Positions 28,209-36,663 of a DNA stretch of 64,000 nt are shown here, piece by piece (the stretch's first letter is position 1; every line of letters starts with the position of its first letter). A program made the position numbers and the translations under genes. The stretch is from Nitrospirota bacterium (GTDB taxonomy: Bacteria; Nitrospirota; Thermodesulfovibrionia; Thermodesulfovibrionales; Dissulfurispiraceae), in assembly GCA_040752355.1 (NCBI GenBank), contig JBFMHE010000020.1, positions 1-64,000 on the forward strand. Direction: 5' to 3'. Under the pieces are notes generated by a model. It was not told the origin of the DNA. It saw only the letters and a program-made list of their open reading frames with translations, and did no database searches.

Positions 28209-29033
28209 TTACGAAACCCGGGATATCTCTGCGGGTTCCCACTCCTCTGCTCCGCGCAGGAAGCGTTCGGTCCGTGCCAGGACAAAGGTGAGAGTCTCTC
28301 TATCGAGCTCGTAGCGCTCTACGCTGAGGCGGGGGTAGTCGACGACGATGATATTGAAGGAGTTCGGTTCGATGCGGAGGCGGGTCGAGAGGGGGGTCCC
28401 GGCCTGGACGATCAGCGGCTTCCGGTACCGGAGCCGGTACGCGGTGTTCCTGTACTCGGCAAGGGTGCTGTGCAGGTGGCCCGAGAGGAGCAGGTCCACG
28501 CCGGCCTTCCCGAACCACTCGAGGGCTGTGCGGGCGCGGCCGATGTAGTGTCCCCGGTATCCCTCGGGGAGATTGAAGGGGTGGTGCGCGACGACTATCT
28601 TCACGACATGCTGCGGCACGGTCGAGAAGAAGTCGCGGATCGCCTCGAGCTGCCGCACATTGATTCGCCCCTCCTTCCACTTCAGCCGGCGCACGGAGTT
28701 GACTCCCATGACCGCAAGCTCGTCATCCCTGTAGTGCGGATTGAGCTCTTCCGAAATATGCCGCCGGTACCTCCCGAACGGGTTCAGGAGGCGGGTCCAG
28801 AAGGCATACAGGGGGATATCGTGGTTGCCGGGAATGACGAGGACCGGATGAGGCAGGAGAGAGAAGAGCTCTTTCGCCTGCCTGAACTGGGAGGTCTTCG
28901 CCCGCTGGGTCAGGTCGCCCGAGACCACGATCAGATGAGGCATGCGCGCCTGTATTATTTCGACGAGGGGGTCGATCAAGGAGGGCTGGCTCCTGCCGAA
29001 ATGCAGATCGGAAAGATGGACGATGGTGCGCAT
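28209..29033 (-). CDS. Calcineurin-like metallophosphoesterase
   Basis: 274 aa. All binuclear-metal motifs are present in order: DLHFG, GDLTQ, GNHD, HHP and GHLH. The family includes cyclic-nucleotide phosphodiesterases (CpdA), UDP-DAGP hydrolase-like and other phosphatases; the substrate cannot be read. It ends a two-gene cluster: the lipid-kinase gene upstream ends 3 bp before this start, so the two are probably co-transcribed and could act in phospholipid turnover. Confidence 0.92.
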   Translation of the reverse strand: MRTIVHLSDLHFGRSQPSLIDPLVEIIQARMPHLIVVSGDLTQRAKTSQFRQAKELFSLLPHPVLVIPGNHDIPLYAFWTRLLNPFGRYRRHISEELNPHYRDDELAVMGVNSVRRLKWKEGRINVRQLEAIRDFFSTVPQHVVKIVVAHHPFNLPEGYRGHYIGRARTALEWFGKAGVDLLLSGHLHSTLAEYRNTAYRLRYRKPLIVQAGTPLSTRLRIEPNSFNIIVVDYPRLSVERYELDRETLTFVLARTERFLRGAEEWEPAEISRVS

Positions 29034-29036
29034 GCG

Positions 29037-29942
29037 TTATCTCTTCACGATGACCTTCAGCGCGCGCGGCTGGGCCCTGAAATGGAGCGGGGTCTCGAGG
29101 CTGACCAGCTCTCCGTCCAGTGCCGTCTCGAGGCGCTTTCTGTCGCTATCGATCCAGAATTCCTGCGCGCGGTACGCATCGAAATCCGGTTCTCCCGCCC
29201 CTCTTCTCAAATTGCCCAGAAGCGCACGGAAGAGCAGACCGACCAGTCCGCGCCTCGTCGTCCGGCGCGAGAGATAGAGGCTGAGGACGCCCTGATCCAC
29301 CCTCTTCCTGATCCCGATCCGGAGGCCGGAGATTTCATACTCGTTGTTGCCGACGAAGATGATGTTGGTCGTCATCTCGATATCTTTTCCTTCCACGCTC
29401 AGGCGTACGCGCAGCCGGGCAGGCGCTTTGACCATCACGGCAAGAGCAGCGGGGATAAGCGCCATCCATTTGGAGAGCCCTTTTTTCTGCATCCGCTCGC
29501 GAAACGTGATGAGCTGCGGATAGACGCCGATGCTCGCATTGTTTATGAAGCCCTTGTCGTTTACTCTGCCTGCATCCACGGCAACCGTATGCCCTTCCGT
29601 TATGGTCGCCGCGGCTTCTCCGATATCGAGGGGGAGGTTGAGGTCTTTGGCGAAATGGTTGAGCGTGCCGGTGGGCAGAATGCCGAGCGCCGCTTCCGAG
29701 CCGGCCAGGGTATCGGCGACCTTGCTGACGGTGCCGTCTCCTCCTGCAGCGACAATGACCGGAAAGCCCAATCCTATCGCCTCTTTGGCCGCCTGCTTGA
29801 GATCTGCTCCGGACCGGGCCGGCCAGATCTTCGGCTCGACGCCGAGAGCGGCGAAGGCCTCTTCGATCTCCCGGAGTTGGGGACCGGCATCCGCTTTTCC
29901 GGCAGCAACATTGACTAAAACCGCGACCTTCCTGGTGTCCAT
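29037..29942 (-). CDS. Diacylglycerol kinase / lipid kinase family protein (YegS/DgkB-like)
   Basis: 301 aa. The nucleotide loop GGDGT (residues 67-71) and LGILPTGTLNHFAKDL, followed by NNASIGVYPQL and the C-terminal DGELV, define the DagK catalytic family (PF00781). It likely phosphorylates diacylglycerol or another lipid at the membrane. It immediately precedes the phosphoesterase gene on the same strand. Confidence 0.93.
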   Translation of the reverse strand: MDTRKVAVLVNVAAGKADAGPQLREIEEAFAALGVEPKIWPARSGADLKQAAKEAIGLGFPVIVAAGGDGTVSKVADTLAGSEAALGILPTGTLNHFAKDLNLPLDIGEAAATITEGHTVAVDAGRVNDKGFINNASIGVYPQLITFRERMQKKGLSKWMALIPAALAVMVKAPARLRVRLSVEGKDIEMTTNIIFVGNNEYEISGLRIGIRKRVDQGVLSLYLSRRTTRRGLVGLLFRALLGNLRRGAGEPDFDAYRAQEFWIDSDRKRLETALDGELVSLETPLHFRAQPRALKVIVKR

Positions 29943-30055
29943 CGGGGCTGTCCTGAACAGAATTGGGAACGGAGGCTTCCGATGAACAAGTGTAGCAGTA
30001 TTTGGGGGTGAATACTACCGCTTTTTAAGCCCTGCTGCCCCGAAAAACAGGCGGT

Positions 30056-30098
30056 TTGACATAGGTCAATGTCTTTCTCCGGCTGTTCAGAGTACACT
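30056..30098 (+). promoter_or_regulatory. FNR/HcpR-like operator with -10 element upstream of the YgbA-type gene
   Basis: TTGACATAGGTCAA (30056-30069) is a perfect TTGAC-N4-GTCAA palindrome, the half-site form reported for DNR/HcpR-type members of the CRP/FNR family. A TACACT -10 lies at 30093-30098. The predicted start near 30105 places the operator centre at about -42, the class II activator position. This supports induction by nitric oxide or nitrosative stress. Confidence 0.65.
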
Positions 30099-30104
30099 AT
30101 GTTC

Positions 30105-30467
30105 ATGAAAAGCCACAGCCCGGGCCACAATCGAAGAATGACGAGAGAGCGCAAGACCGTAAGCGCCATGATCGGCATCTACTGCCGGGACATCCACGCC
30201 GGGAGCGGAAACGCGTTATGTCCCCACTGCAGCGAGCTGTGGATATATGCGAAGGAGCGGCTCGACCGCTGCCCGTTCCAGGGGAGCAAGACAACGTGCG
30301 CAAACTGCGCCGTGCACTGCTACAGACCCAGCATGCGCGAAAAGATCAGGGAGGTAATGCGCTATGCCGGCCCCCGCATGACCTATCGCCACCCCCTCCT
30401 CGCCCTGTTCCACTTCATCGACGGCTTCCGGAAGAGCGCAAGCCGGCCCCGTTCGCCTGCTTCGTAA
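30105..30467 (+). CDS. YgbA-family protein (nitrous oxide-stimulated promoter family)
   Basis: 120 aa. The diagnostic stretch RDIHAGSGNALCPHCSELWIYAKERLDRCPFQGSKTTCANCAVHCYRP...MREKIREVMRYAGPRM contains six conserved cysteines, probably a metal site. E. coli YgbA is NsrR-regulated and supports growth under nitrosative stress. The start at 30105 coincides with the predicted transcript start; ATG 30138 (MTRERKT) is an alternative. Its upstream FNR/HcpR-like box agrees with a nitrosative-stress role. Confidence 0.85.
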   Translation: MKSHSPGHNRRMTRERKTVSAMIGIYCRDIHAGSGNALCPHCSELWIYAKERLDRCPFQGSKTTCANCAVHCYRPSMREKIREVMRYAGPRMTYRHPLLALFHFIDGFRKSASRPRSPAS

Positions 30468-30536
30468 CGCGGGACAACTCTGAGAGCCCTAAACAAAATG
30501 ACGCAGCTTGGAGTCGTCCGCTCCATCGCTCTTCCC

Positions 30537-31103
30537 TCACGCCTGTTCGTCCTTTTCAGCAGCGACCCGGAGCTCCCGGAACATCCGTGCGAGCGCAGCA
30601 GGCGTGAAATGGGCATTGATGCCGCTCGGATTCGGCAGCACCCATACCACTGCCCCGCCGAACCGCTCGCGCTGCCTGCCCGGCGCCGCCTTCGGCTGCC
30701 TGAACGCCTTGCGGTAGGCATCGATCCCCAAAACAGCGACGAACTTTGGTTTATATTTTTCGACCTTCTTCTTCAGCCGCGCCGCGCCTTCGATCAGCTC
30801 TTCTTTCGACACTTCATCAGCCCTCGCCGTGGCCCGGTCCACGAGGTTCGTAATCCCGCAGCCGCGCTGCAGCAGCTCCCGCTCTTCATAGGGCGAAAGC
30901 AGCCGGTCGGTAAACCCCGCCGCGAACAGCGCAGGCCAGAACCGGTTGCCGGGCCGTCCGAAGTGGTGCCCTATCGCCGCCGTATACAATCCCGGATTGA
31001 TACCGACGAGCAGCACCTTCAGCCCGGGCGCGATCACATCGGGCACCGTCTTGCCGGCAGCCGCAAGGATCTCCTCTTTGGTCGGTTTGCGATAGGACTT
31101 CAT
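30537..31103 (-). CDS. mug: Mismatch-specific uracil/thymine DNA glycosylase
   Basis: 188 aa from MKSYRKPTKEEI. The active-site motif GINPGLYTAAIGHHFGRPGNRFWPAL and the second loop LPNPSGIN define the Mug/TDG family, which removes U or T from G mismatches and ethenocytosine. The Asn of GINPGL is the catalytic-water residue. An upstream frame extension to 31151 lacks a conserved start. It overlaps a decayed frame upstream. Confidence 0.93.
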   Translation of the reverse strand: MKSYRKPTKEEILAAAGKTVPDVIAPGLKVLLVGINPGLYTAAIGHHFGRPGNRFWPALFAAGFTDRLLSPYEERELLQRGCGITNLVDRATARADEVSKEELIEGAARLKKKVEKYKPKFVAVLGIDAYRKAFRQPKAAPGRQRERFGGAVVWVLPNPSGINAHFTPAALARMFRELRVAAEKDEQA

Positions 31104-31147
31104 TCGATGGACCTGACAGCGATCTCTGACTATAGTATAGCCCGTTC

Positions 31148-31351
31148 TCAATCACCACGTATCCAGCTTCGCGACTTCCATCCTGCTGAAGATGGGATCG
31201 AGGAGCTCGCGCGCCCAGCATCGATCGCATACGAGGTGTCGTTATCATCCGTATACTGGCTTGCATAGGCGATTTTGTATGCCTCATCCCTCTTGAAACC
31301 GGCCCTTAGAGCAATAAGGAACGTGATGTAATAGTGGTACTCGATGTCCAT
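31148..31351 (-). pseudogene. 5' fragment of a DUF6765-like gene
   Basis: 67 codons from ATG 31351. The first 35 residues (MDIEYHYYITFLIALRAGFK...YKIAYASQYTDDN) match the strongly conserved N terminus of a several-hundred-residue family (DUF6765-like); the match then stops and a short unrelated tail leads to a stop. The rest of the gene is absent, so this is a decayed remnant beside the restriction locus. Confidence 0.6.
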
Positions 31352-31428
31352 CTCTTCCCCCCACGTGCAAAGATTAAAACAATTACGGTTTTCCCCTCAT
31401 AAAATGCTTTGCTGGAATATGAGGTCAC

Positions 31429-31448
31429 GATTCAAGCCGTCTGACCCC
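31429..31448 (+). repeat. Solo REP/RAYT-type end sequence
   Basis: GATTCAAGCCGTCTGACCCC resembles the inverted-repeat end of the RAYT element at 52972-52997 (GATTCAAGACC.TGACCCC) with a small substitution/insertion. It marks the 3' edge of the decayed type I restriction locus. Confidence 0.55.
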
Positions 31449-31459
31449 GTTCCTTCTTT

Positions 31460-31909
31460 TTATGCCGCCCACTTCTGCCCTTTGGTTGCATAATCGAGCA
31501 TTACATCGAAAACCCTGTCACACGTTTGTTTGAACAATGCCCGATCATAGCTTTCAGGGAGCTTTTCATTTAAAACTTCCTCGACTGCTGAACGGACAGT
31601 TATTTTCGTCTGAGAGTCCTTATACCAATCCTGCACCAGCACCTTCGGCTGCTCCTCCAGCAGGCGATGCAATAATGCTTTTGCAGCGAGTTTGACTCTC
31701 TGGGTTTCTTCCTGTGTCATTTTCTCTTTCTTGATCAGATCGAAGAGTTCCAGCTCATCCTCGGTCAAGCCTTCCCGTATATGCCGTTCCTCTTCCGCCT
31801 GCATATCTTTCGTGAACTTGACTAGCTCTTCAAAGTAATTCTCTGTCGATGAGCCGCCTGCGTTATAGGTATCGATGAGAGGTCCAGACTGAAAGGCCTT
31901 ATATTTAGC
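31460..31909 (-). pseudogene. hsdR: 3' remnant of type I restriction subunit HsdR
   Basis: The frame reads AKYKAFQSGPLIDTYNAGGS, NYFEELVKFTKDMQAEEERHIREGLTEDELELFDL and ends QTCDRVFDVMLDYA, the helical C-terminal region of HsdR, which couples the motor to HsdM/HsdS. The nuclease and helicase motifs are missing. Upstream the reading merges, in a different frame, with an hsdS start (overlap about 31878-31909), so an internal deletion has joined the two genes. Confidence 0.8.
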
Positions 31910-32022
31910 GACCGTAAAAATGTGACACCTTCCTCGCGATACTGTTCGGCCATAGGGCCAACGTATCCAACAGTTACCCTGTCACATACATCCTTAAGCT
32001 TGACAGTTTGCCACTCGCTCAT
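31822..32022 (-). pseudogene. hsdS: 5' remnant of type I specificity subunit HsdS
   Basis: From ATG 32022: MSEWQTVKLKDVCDRVTVGYV and VTFLRSLNIRPFSLDL are the start of the first target-recognition domain of HsdS. After about residue 48 the frame runs into hsdR DNA read out of frame and stops at 31822. Both recognition domains are therefore lost. The ATG overlaps the DUF1016 stop (ATGA), as in an intact operon. Confidence 0.8.
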
Positions 32023-33041
32023 TCAATCCCCGCCTTCCCCTCCCTCTGCTCCATAAACAACCGCCGTTCCCGCTCGATCTCCGCCCGCAGTTCATCCTCA
32101 GTCGGCAGCACGAGCCGGTATTTCGAGGCGAACAACTGCCTGCTCTCTTCCAGTACGCTGTACTTTACGATGGTCTCGTCCTTCTCGGTGCAGAGAATGA
32201 TGCCGATGGTGGGATTGTCGTCTGCCCCCTTGATGCGGTCCTCGAACAGACGCACGTACATGTCCATCTGGCCGATGTCCTGGTGGGTGAGGTCGTCTAT
32301 TTTCAGGTCGATCAGCACGAAGCATTTGAGAATGAAGTTATAAAAGACGAGGTCGATGAAGAAATGCTTTGTTTCGGTGCTGATCCGGTATTGCCTGCCG
32401 ACAAAGGAAAAGCCCTTTCCCAATTCCAGCAGGAAGTGTTGGAGATTATCGATGATAGCTGATTCTATCTGCTGCTCCGAGGTGGAGGGATGCTCAGGCA
32501 ACTGGAGGAACTCAAGGACATACGGGTCTTTGATAAAGTCTCGCGGCATCTGCTTCTCAAAAGCGCTTTCCCGGGCAATTGCCGCCCTCTTGTCCGGCGA
32601 GGATAAAAGCCGCTCATACCAAAGAGTGTTTATATTCCGCTCCAACTGGCGGACGCTCCAGTTCTGCTGCGACGCCTCGGTGATGTAGTAGTCTCTTGCT
32701 TTCTCGTTGTCTACCCGCATGATGAGGCGCAGATGGGACCATGATAATTGGCTACACGCTGTGTAGCTTTTTTCAAAATCGGGGAACGATAGATAAAACT
32801 GCCTGAAATTCTTGAGGTTAGCTACTGAAAAGCCTTTGCCGAATTCCTTTGAAAGCTGCTTCGATAGGTCCAGGATCAGGCCTTTACCGTATTCAGCCCG
32901 CAATGCGCCATGTTGTTCTTCCTTTACAATCCTTTTCCCGATAAGCCAGTATGCTTCCACCATGGCGAAGTTGACCGATGCGTAGGCCTTCTGCCGGGCT
33001 TTGCGTATAATGTCGAAGATATCTTTGGTGATGGTGTTCAT
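32019..33041 (-). CDS. DUF1016 / YhcG-type PD-(D/E)xK nuclease-domain protein
   Basis: 340 aa. The N-terminal helical domain (ARQKAYASVNFAMVEAYWLIGKRIVKEEQHGALRAEYGKGLI) is DUF1016_N. The C-terminal part has the PD-(D/E)xK-like core FFIDLVFYNFILKCFVLIDLK. These proteins are often carried within type I restriction operons, as here between hsdM and hsdS with ATGA overlaps on both sides. Whether it cleaves DNA or assists the complex is not known. Confidence 0.9.
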   Translation of the reverse strand: MNTITKDIFDIIRKARQKAYASVNFAMVEAYWLIGKRIVKEEQHGALRAEYGKGLILDLSKQLSKEFGKGFSVANLKNFRQFYLSFPDFEKSYTACSQLSWSHLRLIMRVDNEKARDYYITEASQQNWSVRQLERNINTLWYERLLSSPDKRAAIARESAFEKQMPRDFIKDPYVLEFLQLPEHPSTSEQQIESAIIDNLQHFLLELGKGFSFVGRQYRISTETKHFFIDLVFYNFILKCFVLIDLKIDDLTHQDIGQMDMYVRLFEDRIKGADDNPTIGIILCTEKDETIVKYSVLEESRQLFASKYRLVLPTEDELRAEIERERRLFMEQREGKAGIE

Positions 33042-35110
33042 GCATCCCCTGCGATCTGCCGGATATTGTGGGCGATCACTTTTTCCAGCGTCCGCGCTTC
33101 GTCATTCAACCGCGTGAGTTCGTCATTCATGGCAAGCAGCTCCTCGATGAACTCCTCCTCCGTCTTTCCATCCTCCTCGATCACTACGCCGACATAACGA
33201 CCCGGATTGAGCGAGTAATCCTGCTCTTTGACGTCTTCCGGCGTCGCCAGCTTGCAAAGGCCGGTTACGTCTTCGTATTCGGCCTTCGGGAAGCGCTCGT
33301 GCAGCCAGTGAATATGCTTGTAGCAGCTCTCGGCATTTTTCACCTCGGTATGCAGCGTTTCGAGCGCGGTCTTCAGGGCTTTGGTCTTTCTGTCGATTGC
33401 CGCACGCTTGCCATTGGATTTCGCCTCTTCGGCCTGCGCCTTTTCATGGCTCCGGATAATTTTGTCGAGCCGCTTCAGGCCTTCATGCAGCGCAACGAAA
33501 AAGGGATCAAAAGCCTCGCGCAATTGATGCTGGGCTTTGTTTTTCTTTTCAATAGCTGCCTCTTTACCGTATTTCCCCCAATACTGGGTATACCTGGTCT
33601 GCAATGTTTTCAGGCCGGACCACTGCTTTACCAGCTCGGCTACCGCTTGTTTGCCTTCCTTATCATCCAGCACTTCCAACAGTTGCTCGGAAACAGGCTC
33701 CACCTGAGCCTTGTTTTCAATCAGCCGCTCCATTCCCTGCTGAAAATAGCGGTCGATCAGCTGCACGAACTTTGGCCGGTTTCCTTTACGCAGATGGCTG
33801 ATAACGGCAATGTTCTGGATCTGCTCTTCGGAAAATTCGCGGTGGGCGCGGTCGATCTGGGTGAAGATATTGCGGGCGTCGATAAACAGGATGTTTTTAT
33901 CCTTTTTGCCTTTGTCGAAAAACCAGAGAGTAGCCGGTAACGTGACCGTATAGAACATATTGGACGGCAGCGTCAGCATGCCGTAGATAAGATTTTCCTC
34001 AATAAGCTTTTTTCTGATATCGGCCTCTGAGTGGCGCGCATCCGATGCGGAGTTGGCCATAACCAATGCCGCACGACCTTTTGGCTTTAATGAGGTAGCA
34101 AACAGGTTGATCCAGAGATAATTGGCATTGGGCACGGTTTCTTTTCCCTGCTCGCTTTTCTTCACCTTGCTCTTGTTGCGCGGGATACCGTAAGTGTTAA
34201 AGCGTTTGTCCTTCTCGACCGTGCTGAGGCTCACATCATCCACGTTGAACGGCGGATTAGCCAGGACATAATCAAATTTGCCGAAGCTGCCGTAGGGGTC
34301 TTCGTAGTAAGTATTCGCCTGCCGGATATCGCCGCGCAAACCGTTGACGGCGAGGTTCATCTTCGCCAGCTTTACCGTCTCAAGGGTCTTCTCCTGGCCG
34401 TAGACATAGATATCTCCTTTATTCCCGTTGGACAACTCATGACGATGCTGCTCTATGAAATGTGCGGATTGCACGAACATGCCGCCTGAGCCGCAAGCAG
34501 GATCGTACACCATACCGCGGTGGGGTTCGATAATCTCCACCATTAATCGCACGACCGAGCGCGGCGTAAAAAACTCGCCGCCGCCCTGACCCTCAGCCAT
34601 AGCAAAGTTGCCGAGAAAATATTCATAGATCTGTCCGAACATATCACCCGTCGCATCTTCGGGGATATCGGCAAAGTTTTTAAGAAGTTGTTTTGGAATG
34701 GTTTTGTCGGTGCGGGTGAGTCTGAAGTATTCATCCTGAGGGAGAACACCCCGAAGTTCCGGTTTGTCTTTCTCTATCGCCTTCATGGCATCTTTAATTT
34801 CTTTGGCGATATCCCTTTCCTCGGGAAGTTTGAGCAGGTAGTCATAGCGTGCATTGTCCGGCAAATAGAATCCGCACTTTTCGATAGCGATGTCGGACAG
34901 GGATCTTTCCCGGCGTGTTCCTTTAAGCTTTAAATATTCAGCAAGAATAGCTTTTTCATGCTGTCGATATTTATTGTCGGCGAACTTAAGGAAGATCAGC
35001 CCCATAACTGGCGTGGAATATTCGCTGGATTTCAGATCAGAGTTGGCGCGGAGCGTGTCGGCGCTGCGCCAGAGGTCGTCTTCCAGTTGTTTCAGTTTTT
35101 CATGGGGCAT
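33038..35110 (-). CDS. hsdM: Type I restriction-modification DNA methyltransferase HsdM
   Basis: 690 aa, longer than the common 500-aa form because of a coiled-coil C terminus. The HsdM_N helical bundle (KLKQLEDDLWRSADTLRANSDLKSSEYSTPVMGLIFLKF) precedes the N6-adenine methylase fold with FFTPRSVVRLMVE, DPACGSGGMFV (SAM) and NPPF (catalysis). It overlaps the DUF1016 gene (ATGA). With HsdS deleted, the methylase probably lacks sequence specificity unless an HsdS is supplied elsewhere. Confidence 0.95.
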   Translation of the reverse strand: MPHEKLKQLEDDLWRSADTLRANSDLKSSEYSTPVMGLIFLKFADNKYRQHEKAILAEYLKLKGTRRERSLSDIAIEKCGFYLPDNARYDYLLKLPEERDIAKEIKDAMKAIEKDKPELRGVLPQDEYFRLTRTDKTIPKQLLKNFADIPEDATGDMFGQIYEYFLGNFAMAEGQGGGEFFTPRSVVRLMVEIIEPHRGMVYDPACGSGGMFVQSAHFIEQHRHELSNGNKGDIYVYGQEKTLETVKLAKMNLAVNGLRGDIRQANTYYEDPYGSFGKFDYVLANPPFNVDDVSLSTVEKDKRFNTYGIPRNKSKVKKSEQGKETVPNANYLWINLFATSLKPKGRAALVMANSASDARHSEADIRKKLIEENLIYGMLTLPSNMFYTVTLPATLWFFDKGKKDKNILFIDARNIFTQIDRAHREFSEEQIQNIAVISHLRKGNRPKFVQLIDRYFQQGMERLIENKAQVEPVSEQLLEVLDDKEGKQAVAELVKQWSGLKTLQTRYTQYWGKYGKEAAIEKKNKAQHQLREAFDPFFVALHEGLKRLDKIIRSHEKAQAEEAKSNGKRAAIDRKTKALKTALETLHTEVKNAESCYKHIHWLHERFPKAEYEDVTGLCKLATPEDVKEQDYSLNPGRYVGVVIEEDGKTEEEFIEELLAMNDELTRLNDEARTLEKVIAHNIRQIAGDA

Positions 35111-35597
35111 GCTTCACTCGTGGCAAATTAATAAATGATTGACACAAAGGGCACATATCCCTTGATCTCTCTGTGACTCGAATGTATGCAAGATGCCCCT
35201 CACCAATGCAAGTGACTTAAGCCAGTCTATTATGCACAAAGCGGGGGTAAATTTTACAGTAGTTACAGAGGGAATCGGCCTGTAACAGCTTTAAAATCTA
35301 ATTTTGCTGACACTGTCCGCAATTGTCCAGACAGCGTCTGGAATATCTGTAAGGAAGACCATAGACTCGAGGCCATACCATCTCATGTACCTTCTTCTCG
35401 CTTATAAGAAAGCCCCCTTGCAGCGGTGAAGGGCGCCTCCTCTTGACTCTCTTCCAAAAGTATTTACACTTGTAGGTAAGCAACGGCAGAGGGCCGTCCG
35501 GCTCTGCTGCGCCTTCCTCGTTAACGACACACGCCGCACAACGGGAGATACCGCTATCCATAAGCCCCTCTCGCCTCCCCATGCCCCTTTTGTACCG
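35111..35597. other. Intergenic region at the upstream edge of the restriction locus
   Basis: 487 bp, AT-richer than host DNA near hsdM and GC-rich beyond 35400. It contains a plus-strand promoter (35443-35470). The plus frame of the next gene stays open upstream through 35472 without a standard start codon. No other gene is seen. Confidence 0.45.
35443..35470 (+). promoter_or_regulatory. Sigma-70 promoter upstream of the methyltransferase gene
   Basis: TTGACT (35443-35448), 16-nt spacer, TACACT (35465-35470). It would start transcription about 120 nt before ATG 35598. Confidence 0.55.
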
Positions 35598-36332
35598 ATG
35601 CCGCACAGGATCGTCGGCGGGCTGCTCGATGCCGCGGGCGTACACGAAGACGATCTGCTCTACGATCTCGGCTGCGGCGACGGCCGCGTGGTGATCAGGG
35701 CAGCGCAGGAGCGCGGCTGCCGCGCTGTCGGCATCGACAGTAACCCCGAGCGGATCAAGGAGTGCAATGAAAATGCACAAAAGGCAGGAGTGAGCAGCCG
35801 CGTGCGCTTCATTCGGGGAGACCTCTTCGAGGCGGAGATCGGCGAGGCGACGGTGGTGGTGCTCTACCTGCTCTCGCTGATCAATGTGAAGCTGCGGCCC
35901 CGGCTGTTCGAGACCCTGAGGCCCGGGACCAGGGTCATCTCGTACGAGTTCGATATGGGAGGCTGGCAGCCCGACCAGGAGCACGAGGTAGAAGGCTACC
36001 CCGTGTATGTCTGGTCGATTCCCGCCGGGGTGGCAGGGGCGTGGGAATGCTCGGTCGGCGTGGGCTGCATGCAGGAGCGCTCTACGCTGAAGCTCGAGCA
36101 GCAGTTCCAGCATGTATTCGGCGCGCTCCATTCGGGATCGACAGCAGCGCCGCTGACCGGCACTGTCGTCGAGGGGACGCTCCTTCAGCTCACGGCGCAC
36201 GACCAGCGAGCGCTCCTCACCGGTCCGATCCGCTTCAGCGGCAGGGTTGAGGGCGACGCGATCCGGGGCGCCATGGCTCCCGAGCGGGCGCTGAACAAGG
36301 CGGTCCCGTGGTCGGCGAAGCGCCTGCGCTGA
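35598..36332 (+). CDS. Class I SAM-dependent methyltransferase-like protein
   Basis: 244 aa. Motif I is VHEDDLLYDLGCGDGRVVIRAAQERGCRAVGIDSNPERI and motif IV-like VVVLYLLSLINVKLRPRLFETLRPGTRVIS, as in the DOT1-like/family-25 group. A beta-rich C-terminal extension (SGSTAAPLTGTVVEGTLLQLTAHDQ...FSGRVEGDAIRG) follows, typical of secreted or stand-alone relatives. Relatives usually begin VPTPH..V; here VPMPHRIV follows a frame open upstream, so a non-ATG start farther upstream is possible. Substrate unknown. Confidence 0.8.
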   Translation: MPHRIVGGLLDAAGVHEDDLLYDLGCGDGRVVIRAAQERGCRAVGIDSNPERIKECNENAQKAGVSSRVRFIRGDLFEAEIGEATVVVLYLLSLINVKLRPRLFETLRPGTRVISYEFDMGGWQPDQEHEVEGYPVYVWSIPAGVAGAWECSVGVGCMQERSTLKLEQQFQHVFGALHSGSTAAPLTGTVVEGTLLQLTAHDQRALLTGPIRFSGRVEGDAIRGAMAPERALNKAVPWSAKRLR

Positions 36333-36363
36333 CCCTTCTCATGCCGGAACGAACGGGCACCGG

Positions 36364-36663
36364 TTACGCTGCGGGGATGTTCGCTACGTCCGTGACGATC
36401 CAGGTCCTGCCGCGCAGCTCCTCCCGCTCCCGTATACGCACTGCAGCCCCGGTGAAGGTCTTCTCGTCCGCGACTCCCCTCGTCCGTGCATCGGCGAGGG
36501 TGATGGACTTCACCTCGATAGTGTACGTCGGGGACCCGCCGAAGACGCGATCGCTCACCGGGATGCGCTGGATATTTCCCAGCTCGAGAGCGACCACATC
36601 ATAGCCGAGCTGATCGTAGTAGCTGATGATCGTCTCCCGCGCCTCGCGCGCCGTGGGGCTCAC
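36364..36663 (-). CDS. Small domain probably belonging to a secreted protein
   Basis: 99 codons from GTG 36663. SPTAREARETIISYYDQLGYDVVALELGNIQRIPVSDRV...YTIEVKSITLADAR reads as a compact alpha/beta domain. The GTG overlaps the stop of a 35-codon frame that encodes only a signal peptide (GTGA). The two frames together would make one exported protein, so either coupling or a frameshift is involved. No family is recognised. Confidence 0.55.
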   Translation of the reverse strand: MSPTAREARETIISYYDQLGYDVVALELGNIQRIPVSDRVFGGSPTYTIEVKSITLADARTRGVADEKTFTGAAVRIREREELRGRTWIVTDVANIPAA

